NCBI RefSeq assembly: GCF_012911845.1
Contig: NZ_JAAXCU010000041.1
Span: 1 to 64,000, forward strand
Direction: 5' to 3'
From: Bacillus sp. RO2
GTDB taxonomy: Bacteria > Bacillota > Bacilli > Bacillales > Bacillaceae_I
Length of the DNA: 64,000 nucleotides
In this document: positions 51,501 to 59,423 of the stretch, one piece after another
Layout of the letters: every line of letters starts with the position of its first letter
Numbering within the stretch: the stretch's first letter is position 1
Position numbers and translations under genes: made by a program
The notes under the pieces: generated by a model
Seen by the model: only the letters and a program-made list of their open reading frames with translations
Told to the model about the DNA's origin: nothing
The model's database searches: none

Positions 51501-51612
51501 TATCCATTGTAAAAATAATATATCCATTGTAAGCGGAGATATATCCATTGTAAAAAAGATATATCCATTGCAAAAATCATTTATCCATTGTAAATCCAAT
51601 ATATCCATTTTA
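51501..51612. repeat. Phased TATCCATTGTA array 2
   Basis: TATCCATTG cores start at 51501, 51521, 51542, 51562, 51582 and 51602, with spacing 20, 21, 20, 20, 20 bp, as in the 41926 array. The second unit ends GGAGATA in both. It lies between convergent natK and the DUF2357 gene. Confidence 0.87.
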
Positions 51613-51623
51613 GCCTACTTAAC

Positions 51624-51655
51624 AAAAAACAAAGCTCCCCAAATCGGGAGCTTTG
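51624..51655 (-). terminator. Terminator of the McrBC-like operon
   Basis: On the - strand CAAAGCTCCC and GGGAGCTTTG form a 10-bp stem with a short loop, followed by TTTTTTG. Confidence 0.82.
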
Positions 51656-51715
51656 CCACCAAAACCTTCATCCGCCGTGGTCCTTCTTTACTAGACCCAC
51701 CGACCATACCTCTCT

Positions 51716-53464
51716 CTACTGTATCCCTTCCTCCTCTGCCTCCAACAGCATCTCCGCCACAAGCCACCTTAATGTCTCTTGGAAAACTGTCTGATCCTCA
51801 GCAGGAGTCAATGGGACGAAACTGATACTTTTTCCGTCCAGTTCTTCCACTTCGATGCCACCGTGCTTTTCAGGATAGAAGACGAGCACCTGATGAACAG
51901 GTCGATACTTCTGCCAACGCTTTTTCCCGTAAATATAGGGAGACCTTACATTATCGGCATAACTCGTCAGCTGTCTCATAGAATCTGTCAGCGCATGGCG
52001 CTTGCGATACTTCATGTCAATCATAATGGTGCCGATATAAACTTCCCGTAAGAACAAATCCATCCGCACATCTGGGTTATTATTCGTACCAGTGGTATAG
52101 ACAGGGACCGTCCATTTATCCGTTGCTTCCGGATGGCTCGGGATGGTTCCGTCATAGGTAATATGAAGAGAGATTTCCCCGAATTGATATTGAATCATAT
52201 TATCTTTTGCGACTGGCTTACTAGTTATCACGAGGCTGCCACGGTTCCCTGGCTCTCCACTGTCAACCATGCCAAACACATCCACCACCTGCAGCCAACC
52301 CCAAATCTCATATAACTGGTCAGTCCGTTTCCACTGCTGGCCAAGCCCAGTATGAACCGGAATCTCCTCTCCCTGAAGAGACTGATCAATTTGATATAGC
52401 TTTCGGTATCGAACATCTACAAACATCACCATTGGAACCGAAAGCGCCTTTTTATAAGACACCTCCCTATACCAGTGACTGGATTTCACAAGATTTAACG
52501 CACCACTCATCCGCATCGCTTTTCCGCGATATTCCTTCAATTCCTCCACTAGGCGACGCTTCCTCTCCAATGGAAGAGAAATGGAGAAGGAGTAGTCCTT
52601 GCGATTTGATAACCCTTTAATGGTCGTGTCCATACATGCCACAAACTCGTGCAATAATTGATTCCATTTTTCTAAAATCGCTTTTAACATCTGATTTTCA
52701 GGGAGGTCATAATTTATCCGCTTTTGCACTGATTTCACCAGATTCATTGTGTCAGGCCGCTTCAGCCGATGCTGAATGGACACAACATCCACATGCGCCG
52801 GCATCTCAGCAGGTTGCATCTGGTATTCCTTCGCAACCGACGACCTCACCCTTTGTGCAAGGTCGGAAACAATTGCATAGATATCCGTAAAGTAATGTTG
52901 CAACATTTGATACTGCCGAAACAACTTCGGATCAATCCGGAGTGCCGCTAAACTCTTCGGACTATGCTGTTTGCGGATGACGTCGAGTGCTACACCCTTT
53001 AGTTTCTCTTCCACTTCAGAGCGCATCGTTGCAAGCTGATCGTCAAAAAGTCTGTTAGATATGACCTTTACTAGCGTGTAGAACGTCTTCCCATCCGACG
53101 TTTCGACTCTCAAGCTGTACAGACCAGGAATATAAGGATAATAATTGTCAGAAGTGGAATGCCTGAAAAGTGTCACCATTCCATCGCAGCCTAGATAATT
53201 CTCCTCTGAATCCTGATCAACCAGCAACCTATCATCTCCAAGCCCATCAAATCCGTCCATATAACATCTTGCCCCGCGATCTTCACATCGGAACCGCAGC
53301 TCAAGATTGACGTTCTCTCTTATCTCCGTGTAAACATGTACAGCTTCATCCCAGTCAGAAAGGTGCTCAACAAAGCTTTGAACCTCCGTATCCTCCCGAG
53401 ATCCATTTTGAAAAACATGTGTAAAAATAACCGAAAAAGGCTGCGTTCTACATGGTGTATCCAT
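51716..53464 (-). CDS. DUF2357 protein with PD-(D/E)XK nuclease domain (McrC-like)
   Basis: The 582-aa protein is the last of the three-gene module. Its N-terminal half has the DUF2357 character of McrC-type proteins. The C-terminal third is a PD-(D/E)XK nuclease: NPDVRMD (Pro464-Asp465) followed 17 residues later by IDMKYRK (Asp483-x-Lys485). The second half (about 270-480) holds WLQVVDVFG and related McrC-like segments. It overlaps the AAA+ gene's end by 17 bp, so the two are co-translated. Together they make a type IV restriction-like defence pair, which is inference from the family. Confidence 0.8.
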   Translation of the reverse strand: MDTPCRTQPFSVIFTHVFQNGSREDTEVQSFVEHLSDWDEAVHVYTEIRENVNLELRFRCEDRGARCYMDGFDGLGDDRLLVDQDSEENYLGCDGMVTLFRHSTSDNYYPYIPGLYSLRVETSDGKTFYTLVKVISNRLFDDQLATMRSEVEEKLKGVALDVIRKQHSPKSLAALRIDPKLFRQYQMLQHYFTDIYAIVSDLAQRVRSSVAKEYQMQPAEMPAHVDVVSIQHRLKRPDTMNLVKSVQKRINYDLPENQMLKAILEKWNQLLHEFVACMDTTIKGLSNRKDYSFSISLPLERKRRLVEELKEYRGKAMRMSGALNLVKSSHWYREVSYKKALSVPMVMFVDVRYRKLYQIDQSLQGEEIPVHTGLGQQWKRTDQLYEIWGWLQVVDVFGMVDSGEPGNRGSLVITSKPVAKDNMIQYQFGEISLHITYDGTIPSHPEATDKWTVPVYTTGTNNNPDVRMDLFLREVYIGTIMIDMKYRKRHALTDSMRQLTSYADNVRSPYIYGKKRWQKYRPVHQVLVFYPEKHGGIEVEELDGKSISFVPLTPAEDQTVFQETLRWLVAEMLLEAEEEGIQ

Positions 53465-55469
53465 TATATTTCAGCTCTTTCGCTTTTTGTTTGATAACAT
53501 TTCTGCTTTCCTTGAAAATGGAAATATTCGTGTAGCGATCAAATAACCGAATGATCAAACTGCCCTCCACGGTATCCTTTTCACGGTTATATCGACCAAG
53601 CAAGTCTCTAAGCTGATCCTCTGACCCTCTCACTTTTGTCAACACACGCTGAACAACTTGAAGGTCAAAAGCATCTTCTCGTAAAATATATTCCTGTGCC
53701 GGAAGATTGCCCAAATACTGATCTATCTGCTTTACAATCCGCGGCCCCACCCCGACCTGCTTGTTCACATTTTGCATCATTTGATGAACTTCCCATAACA
53801 ATCCCAATTCATCATCATGAAGACTTAAACTTCTATTTTTATATTGAAAAGATTCAAACGTATCATAATCCACTTCATCCGCACGTGCGACCATCCCTTT
53901 TTTCTTTTCCGGAAGCTGTTTCATCTCGGTGAACGGCATCACATCTAACGACAGGACATTCGCACGATCTAACACCTTATCGGAAAAATGATAGGTCGAC
54001 TCATCCATATTGACCGTGCCGACAAACAAGACGTTTTCACGTATCACAATAGTCGGTGGATATTGTGCAGAGTTATACAGCCTGCTTTCCAAATCGTCGT
54101 TATATAACCGGAGCACTCGCTTCCCATGATCCATTTCCAAAATCGATAAGAACTGGGAGAAATAATGCTCCACTCTTGCCAAATTCATCTCATCAAAACA
54201 GATGATATACAGTTTATCCTTGTCATCTTCCGCCTTACGAAGCGCATTGATCAACCCCGAATCCCCAGGACGATACACCATATTCAGCGTGTCCGCATAG
54301 CCGATTAAATCTGAATCTGACGTCCAGGACGGGCTTACTGGAATAACAGTAAGCTGCTCTCCTTTTAAGCCAAGTGACTGGCTATACAATTCCACCAATT
54401 TTGTCTTGCCAGTTCCACTCATTCCGGACAAAATGACAAGAGACGACGACTTCATGGAAGTGTGAAAATTGATTAGATTCTCTTTCCGATAAATGAGTCC
54501 CGCATCCTGCGTGTGGCTGAACAGAAGCTCCAAAAACTCCTGTTCCTTCTCGTTTCCTTTTGGGATAGGTACGTTAATTTCACTTGTCGGCTTTTCCATA
54601 ACCGAGACGGCAACCTCTTGCCTGCTGCTTTGGATTTCTGGTGAGGTTTGCTTGTCTAAAGAAGAAACTGCCACCTCTTGAGGTAGAGTTTCTCGGTCAG
54701 ACGAATCTGCCACCTGCACCGCCTTTTGTTCTTCTAAACGATGCAGTAACTTCTGAAAGTGCGCAATTGGTACAAATGCAACATGAGGGCTCTCATCCGT
54801 CAGATAGCACTCATCCAGCCATTCCTCTTCCAAAGTAAGCATCTTCAACTCATCACGCAATTCAAAGTTAAACCCACCATGAGCATACTGATGTTTTTCC
54901 AACACTCCATAAACGGTAAACTGCTCGTCTTCCTCCGTTTCTTCTTTCCACAACACAATCGGCGGTGTGTCATTCGCCTCATGTGACACTTCTGTAATGC
55001 GGCCGACGAACTTCTTCTCCACAAGCCTTGAGAGAAATACATCCTGCTCCATCCCATTTACTTTTTTGCTGAAAATAGGAACTGGAATTAATTTTAAATC
55101 CTTTTCATAGCTTGGTAGCTTAGGCATCACGCGCACCCCGAACATGTTATACACTTCTTCATGATTGTAACGAATGCGTTTTTCCACCTTAAAAATTAAC
55201 AGCCGATCATCAAGCCATTCCCGTAACTTTTCTTTACGGATAAATTCCGGCTGCGTATAATCATCCTCAAATCCCCATTTTTCCAAGTCAGAATAGAATC
55301 CTGTCACCGCTTTTACATTCGGAAAGCTTTCGGCAGGCTGTGAAATGATTCGGACAAAAAACTGGAGACTGTCCTGCTTATTTATAAGTATCGAGTCCCT
55401 GTAGAGCAACTCACTCTGATCGACATCTGCCAGCACACCAACTAAGTCATTCTCCCAAACCTTATTCAT
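53448..55469 (-). CDS. McrB-like AAA+ NTPase
   Basis: The 673-aa protein has an N-terminal half (1-300) of unknown fold, then a McrB-type AAA+ domain. Walker A is GMSGTGKT (349-356), Walker B ends FDEMNLARVE (425-434), and the McrB signature strand reads GTVNMDES (484-491) with a DR pair after (501-502). The usual NTxD/R of canonical McrB is here NMDES, a known variation in diverged McrB lineages. A linker (about 255-305) repeats QEVAVS twice. McrB oligomers hydrolyse GTP to drive McrC cleavage; GTP use here is not tested. A TTG at 55478 is in frame, but AAAGGTTGAG favours the ATG at 55469, five bases after the preceding stop. Confidence 0.82.
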   Translation of the reverse strand: MNKVWENDLVGVLADVDQSELLYRDSILINKQDSLQFFVRIISQPAESFPNVKAVTGFYSDLEKWGFEDDYTQPEFIRKEKLREWLDDRLLIFKVEKRIRYNHEEVYNMFGVRVMPKLPSYEKDLKLIPVPIFSKKVNGMEQDVFLSRLVEKKFVGRITEVSHEANDTPPIVLWKEETEEDEQFTVYGVLEKHQYAHGGFNFELRDELKMLTLEEEWLDECYLTDESPHVAFVPIAHFQKLLHRLEEQKAVQVADSSDRETLPQEVAVSSLDKQTSPEIQSSRQEVAVSVMEKPTSEINVPIPKGNEKEQEFLELLFSHTQDAGLIYRKENLINFHTSMKSSSLVILSGMSGTGKTKLVELYSQSLGLKGEQLTVIPVSPSWTSDSDLIGYADTLNMVYRPGDSGLINALRKAEDDKDKLYIICFDEMNLARVEHYFSQFLSILEMDHGKRVLRLYNDDLESRLYNSAQYPPTIVIRENVLFVGTVNMDESTYHFSDKVLDRANVLSLDVMPFTEMKQLPEKKKGMVARADEVDYDTFESFQYKNRSLSLHDDELGLLWEVHQMMQNVNKQVGVGPRIVKQIDQYLGNLPAQEYILREDAFDLQVVQRVLTKVRGSEDQLRDLLGRYNREKDTVEGSLIIRLFDRYTNISIFKESRNVIKQKAKELKYNGYTM

Positions 55470-55474
55470 CGCTC

Positions 55475-56560
55475 TCAACCTTTCTCTATATAACGTTTCA
55501 TTGTCGGAAAATCGCTAAATTCTTTTATATTCTTCTGTACCGTCCGCTTTATTTTCCTTCTCACCTGTGGTGGCACAAGATACGTCATCATCCAAACCTC
55601 ATCACATTTTTCAAGCAAATCCGATTCCAAGGCGTCTGGAACATCCTTCAGCTCCAACACACAAAAAATATGTTTTGCTGAATTTTCAGTTAATTTATTT
55701 TTTGGGTCACCCACCAAGACTATTTCCTTTTGGTCCTTTATAGCAGATATTTTTTCATCTGTTCTAACTGTTGTTGTTGCGGCTACCTCTTGTTGTTGGT
55801 GAAGCAACATCGCGTTTAAGTGAGAAATTTCTCCCTTCAACTTTGCCACTTCCTCTTTTAACGCTTCATTTACCTCGGCGGTTTTCTTGTTGTTTTCCAC
55901 CGTCTCCCTGTGCTGCGCTCGTTCGGTTCCAAGTTCCTGCTGCAGTTTAAGCTTTTCGCTCAGTGCTGATTGTTTCTCTTCCTTAGACTGCTGCTTTAAC
56001 TGCGAGTACTTTTTTTCCCACTCCCCTATTTTCGCGCGTAAATCCTTATTCTTGTCTTCGGACTTATTCCATTTTTTCTCCCACTCCGTTGTAGAGGTGG
56101 AATCTACCTTCTCAGGTAAAACTTCCTCTTCCTTTTTTTCCTGTCTATCTACAAGACTACTTAACTCATCTACCTCATATTTTTCCATCAACGTCTCTTC
56201 AAACTCCGATGCAAGCTTTTCAAACTGCTCCTCTTCGCTTGCATATAAGCCACCAAGAATCAGATGAAGCTCTTTACCTTCTTCATATAATTCTATTAAC
56301 GCTTCTAACGTAATGTCGTCCCCTTTGTCAGCAGGTTCATCTGTATCATCATCGTTTATCGTGTAATAAGCTTTTATCATTTTTAGATTTCGCGGTTTCA
56401 GGGCTTCTGCGATAACCATTGCCCTTGCGTGTTTTATATTTTCCTGATTTATTTGACGGAAGCCTTTTACCTGGATTGACCAAAAGTCCACTAGTGCCAC
56501 CAATTCCCCATCCGGAATCGTACTAAATACCTTTTTCCATGTTTCCCTGCTCAATTGCAT
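55475..56560 (-). CDS. Coiled-coil protein with C-terminal DUF2325-like domain
   Basis: The 361-aa protein is first in the McrBC-like operon. Residues 1-130 are helical with no known domain, 160-258 are a strongly predicted coiled coil (Glu/Lys/Gln heptads), and 278-361 form a small alpha/beta domain beginning IVLVGD. That part resembles DUF2325 in order (beta strand IVLVGD, then CDEVWMMTYLVPPQVRRKIKRTV), but the usual central His is replaced by Pro-Pro. It may sense or bind a nucleic acid or nucleotide and recruit the NTPase. I know of no described partner of this type, so its function is inferred. AGAGGGGGTC precedes the ATG. Confidence 0.7.
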   Translation of the reverse strand: MQLSRETWKKVFSTIPDGELVALVDFWSIQVKGFRQINQENIKHARAMVIAEALKPRNLKMIKAYYTINDDDTDEPADKGDDITLEALIELYEEGKELHLILGGLYASEEEQFEKLASEFEETLMEKYEVDELSSLVDRQEKKEEEVLPEKVDSTSTTEWEKKWNKSEDKNKDLRAKIGEWEKKYSQLKQQSKEEKQSALSEKLKLQQELGTERAQHRETVENNKKTAEVNEALKEEVAKLKGEISHLNAMLLHQQQEVAATTTVRTDEKISAIKDQKEIVLVGDPKNKLTENSAKHIFCVLELKDVPDALESDLLEKCDEVWMMTYLVPPQVRRKIKRTVQKNIKEFSDFPTMKRYIEKG

Positions 56561-56729
56561 GACCCCCTCTTATTTCTTGTCGGTTCCTTATTTTCTTTGA
56601 TATTCTATTAAGTAATGACACTTCTAATTTTACATGAACACGCACGTTTTTGTAAGGTTTCGAAAATTTAAACATAGAACTATCTTCCTAGAGAGCTCTT
56701 TTCTTCTAAAAGATTGTTGCTATTCTCTT

Positions 56730-56757
56730 GTAAAAAGTCGGCAGTTGGACTTTTTAC
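56730..56757. promoter_or_regulatory. Inverted repeat upstream of the McrBC-like operon
   Basis: Perfect 10-bp arms GTAAAAAGTC and GACTTTTTAC enclose GGCAGTTG. It lies 170 bp upstream of the coiled-coil gene and about 140 bp before the GIY-YIG gene, so it may control either. The rest of the gap 56561-56899 shows nothing I can name. Confidence 0.45.
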
Positions 56758-56899
56758 TGCTTACGTACTATAGAAATAGCAAGTAGTATGCTTCATTCGA
56801 CAAAAAAAAGAGCCCGACAGTAATTAATATAACGGCTAATTTAACTATGCATTACAAAAACAAAGTTTACAAAACAGCACAATAGAGAGGTGATTGGTC

Positions 56900-57955
56900 A
56901 TGAGTCTTTTAGAAAAAATTAAAGAAATCCCTGCAACCCCAGGCGTTTATCTAATGAAAGACTCTGCCGGCCAAGTCATCTATGTGGGGAAATCAAAGCG
57001 TCTACGTCAACGCGTTCAATCTTATTTCAGAGAATCTGCTACCCATACCAACAAAATCCGAAAACTTGTCAAGCATATCCATGATCTAGAGATCATCGAG
57101 ACAGACACGGAATTTGAAGCCCTACTGCTCGAATGGCAGCTCATCCAAGAAATACGCCCGCAATACAACCGGCAAATGAAAACACCAGAGGCCTTCCTCT
57201 ATCTAACAATCCGGAAGGTCGGCAAGCTCTATCGTCTTCGCCCCTCCACCCAACCCTTGCGTGGCGGCGATGGCTGGAGCTTTGGACCATATTCAAACAG
57301 GAAAACAGTCAGTTTTGCGATACGAGGGTTGAAGGATGTGTACCGCCTCGACTGTTCTAACCCCGCCATAAACGGATCACCCTGCCTAAACTATTCCCTT
57401 GGTCTATGCCGCGGCATCTGTCTTGGCGGCAAAGCAGTGGGGGAATACAACGCGATCGTAGAACAGCTCATCCACTTGCTTAATGGGGAAAGTGCGGAAT
57501 TGCTGGAACACATGCAGCAGGAGATGAGTCAGCTTGCGGATGACTTGGACTTCGAGCGTGCAGCCAGATACCGAAACTGCATTCAATCCTTGCAGGCCCT
57601 ATTGCAAAAAGAAGATGTGATGGATTTTACGGAAGGAAATCATTTAATGTTGGTGGCCGAAAGATTGGATGAAAACAGGGTAAAATGCTTTGTGATCAGG
57701 AGGACGGATGTGTTGTTTAGTGAGGTTTATGGCGGTGAGAACGGAGTGGATGAGGAAGTACGTAGAGATATTTTTGCAAGGCTTTCTCATGAACTCTCTG
57801 ATGCCGTCCCTGCTGCAACCCGTGGAGTGAGCCGGTTTGAAATTGATAAAGCGCAGATTATTTACAGTTATTTACGAAGTGGGAAATGTAAGTATAAGAT
57901 GGTCGGTCACGAGGATTTGGGTGCGTTGAATGCATTGATTTCTGATGTTTTATGA
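56900..57955 (+). CDS. UvrC-like GIY-YIG protein lacking the UvrC C-terminal nuclease
   Basis: The 351-aa protein has an N-terminal GIY-YIG nuclease domain (about 10-90; PGVYLMKDSAGQVIYVGKSKRLRQR), a Cys-containing middle part and a UVR-motif (LEHMQQEMSQLADDLDFERAARYRN; about 208-232) as in UvrC. UvrC itself is near 600 aa, with a second nuclease domain and HhH motifs. Both are missing here, and the last 90 residues match neither. It therefore belongs to a short UvrC-like group, perhaps like Cho with a 3' incision role. The frame opens with TTG at 56894, but GAGAGGTGATT points to the ATG at 56900. It is divergent from the McrBC-like operon. Confidence 0.8.
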   Translation: MSLLEKIKEIPATPGVYLMKDSAGQVIYVGKSKRLRQRVQSYFRESATHTNKIRKLVKHIHDLEIIETDTEFEALLLEWQLIQEIRPQYNRQMKTPEAFLYLTIRKVGKLYRLRPSTQPLRGGDGWSFGPYSNRKTVSFAIRGLKDVYRLDCSNPAINGSPCLNYSLGLCRGICLGGKAVGEYNAIVEQLIHLLNGESAELLEHMQQEMSQLADDLDFERAARYRNCIQSLQALLQKEDVMDFTEGNHLMLVAERLDENRVKCFVIRRTDVLFSEVYGGENGVDEEVRRDIFARLSHELSDAVPAATRGVSRFEIDKAQIIYSYLRSGKCKYKMVGHEDLGALNALISDVL

Positions 57956-57973
57956 TGTAAAAATTACTGTTGC

Positions 57974-58006
57974 CAGCCACTTCGTACGTGAAGTGGCTGT
58001 TTTTTT
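57974..58006 (+). terminator. Terminator of the GIY-YIG gene
   Basis: CAGCCACTTC and GAAGTGGCTG form a 10-bp stem with a GTACGT loop, then seven T residues. Confidence 0.9.
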
Positions 58007-58030
58007 GGACCTCTTGACTTTGGAGACACA

Positions 58031-58126
58031 AGTTGATGCCAAAAGTGGACAAGTTCGTGCGGAAAGATTATGAGTTCGTGCCAAAATGGGGCAAGTTCGT
58101 GCCGAAATGCCCTGAGTTCGTGCCAA
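58031..58126. repeat. Phased AGTTCGTGCC array
   Basis: AGTT(C/G)(G/A)TGC cores start at 58031, 58052, 58073, 58094 and 58115, each exactly 21 bp apart. Most are AGTTCGTGCCRAAA. It lies between the terminator of the GIY-YIG gene and the convergent methyltransferase. Confidence 0.85.
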
Positions 58127-58154
58127 ACGAGCAATCACTCAAATGAGTCCATTT

Positions 58155-58766
58155 TTAGCTCGCGCTCAATCCCAACTCATACACCAAAAATCGCTCATTC
58201 GCATTTTTCTCATACTCATCAAGCTGGACCTCTAGCTTAAGAGTAAACATCGAATGATTTTCCAAAAAGAACACAAAATCAGGAGCCGGATAATAAAGCA
58301 CAATCTCTATAGGCCGATCATGTTGTTCGATGGAGAAGAGAATATTGCTGACCACTTGCCTGAAAATATCTATCGAAAATGGGTTAAAGAAATAGAACAC
58401 ATTGGCCGTTTCAGGTATTGTATACTCTTCGGCCAAGCACTTTTCAAACATGATCATCTGTCTTCCCTTACCTCTATACATGGACAAATTCTTCAAACAA
58501 GCCTCGTAAAATGTCTCATTCATTTCAATACCGGTTACCCTAGGCCCAAACCGATGTGCCAAGTAAAAATTCAACCTGCCTTTTCCACACCCAAAGTCAA
58601 CCACGTGATTATCGGAGTCTACCAAGTATCTTTCAAACAACCGGTCCAGCGCTTCATATGGAGTAGGCTCATAGCGATGATAGGTAAAAGAGCGGTGAAT
58701 ACCCATCTGTATATCAGTCGTTTCGATGTTAAGTTTCTGATCATATCTTTCTGGAGATCTTGGCAT
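58155..58766 (-). CDS. Class I SAM-dependent methyltransferase
   Basis: The 203-aa protein has the SAM motif VVDFGCGKGRLNFYLA (about 55-70), acidic motif II (GIEMNETF) and a catalytic-region stretch NVFYFFNPF. Target unknown. GGGAAAAGGAA precedes the ATG. No close partner; the ABM gene upstream shares orientation but is separated by 38 bp. Confidence 0.8.
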   Translation of the reverse strand: MPRSPERYDQKLNIETTDIQMGIHRSFTYHRYEPTPYEALDRLFERYLVDSDNHVVDFGCGKGRLNFYLAHRFGPRVTGIEMNETFYEACLKNLSMYRGKGRQMIMFEKCLAEEYTIPETANVFYFFNPFSIDIFRQVVSNILFSIEQHDRPIEIVLYYPAPDFVFFLENHSMFTLKLEVQLDEYEKNANERFLVYELGLSAS

Positions 58767-58804
58767 TTCCTTTTCCCCTTGCTATAATTTGAGCTTATTT
58801 GTAA

Positions 58805-59098
58805 TTACTTTATTAATTGAAAATGCTCCATATATATATCTGGTTTAAAATAATGGTCCATTTTTTTAACCCATTCTTTAAATAAGTCAGATCCCACAAA
58901 ACCTTTCATATGGTCCTCGAGAGTTTCCCATTCCACTTGCACCATATACTTCCCTTCTGTTTCGATGCATTTATGTAAAGTGTGCGCGTTATAGCCTTTT
59001 GATTGAGCGATTGTTTCTTTAGCTACTACTTCAAAATCTTTTTCAAATCCGGCTTCCATTCCTTCGTTTATATTAAAAAATGCTACTTCGGTTATCAT
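58805..59098 (-). CDS. Antibiotic biosynthesis monooxygenase (ABM)-domain protein
   Basis: The 97-aa protein is a single ABM ferredoxin-like domain (EVAFFNINEGMEAGFEKDF, then VQVEWETLEDH). Members act as cofactorless oxygenases, heme or quinone handling enzymes, or as unknown small proteins. Function not resolved. AGAGGAAG precedes the ATG. A phased array lies upstream. Confidence 0.82.
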   Translation of the reverse strand: MITEVAFFNINEGMEAGFEKDFEVVAKETIAQSKGYNAHTLHKCIETEGKYMVQVEWETLEDHMKGFVGSDLFKEWVKKMDHYFKPDIYMEHFQLIK

Positions 59099-59213
59099 AG
59101 TTGTATCTTCCTCTCACTAGTAAAATTTCTCTTATATTCATTATGCGTGAAAAACGCCAGAATTAAAAACCAGATGCATAGTTCTCACCATTTTTTCACT
59201 TTTAAGATTTTTC

Positions 59214-59300
59214 ATTAGCCAAATTTTTAATTTATTGTCCACTTTCGAGATTCATTAGCCAAATTATCGATTTATTGTCCAACTTTTACGTTTATTAGCC
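59214..59300. repeat. Phased ATTAGCC/ATTGTCC array
   Basis: Seven-base cores ATTAGCC and ATTGTCC alternate at 59214, 59234, 59254, 59274 and 59294, each exactly 20 bp apart. Bases between are AT-rich. It lies in the gap between the ABM start and the MFS stop (59099-59423). Confidence 0.83.
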
Positions 59301-59371
59301 ACTTGCCCTCATAAAATTGCCATTCGACACAAACACACATTAATCGACAAACACCTCCGCGACCAAAACAC

Positions 59372-59407
59372 AAAAAAATCCGCCCCCACCAAAAAGGCAG
59401 AAGCGGA
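59372..59407 (-). terminator. Terminator of the DHA2 gene
   Basis: On the - strand TCCGC and GCGGA, with further weak inner pairing, precede seven T residues. The stem is short. Confidence 0.55.
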
Positions 59408-59423
59408 CCTCCCTCAAAAAAAC

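Noticed and set aside
51493-51825. 110-aa frame with IHCK/ISIV peptide repeats
   Set aside because: It translates the TATCCATTGTA array, whose 20-bp step is not a multiple of three, then enters the opposite strand of the nuclease gene.
51716-57955. Defence genomic island with borders
   Set aside because: No tRNA, integrase, attachment-like direct repeat or clear base-composition change was seen at either side, so an island is not claimed.
57950-58138. 62-aa frame with ARTCP-type peptide repeats
   Set aside because: The 21-bp period gives a 7-residue repeat automatically; it crosses the terminator of the GIY-YIG gene and lacks a start signal.
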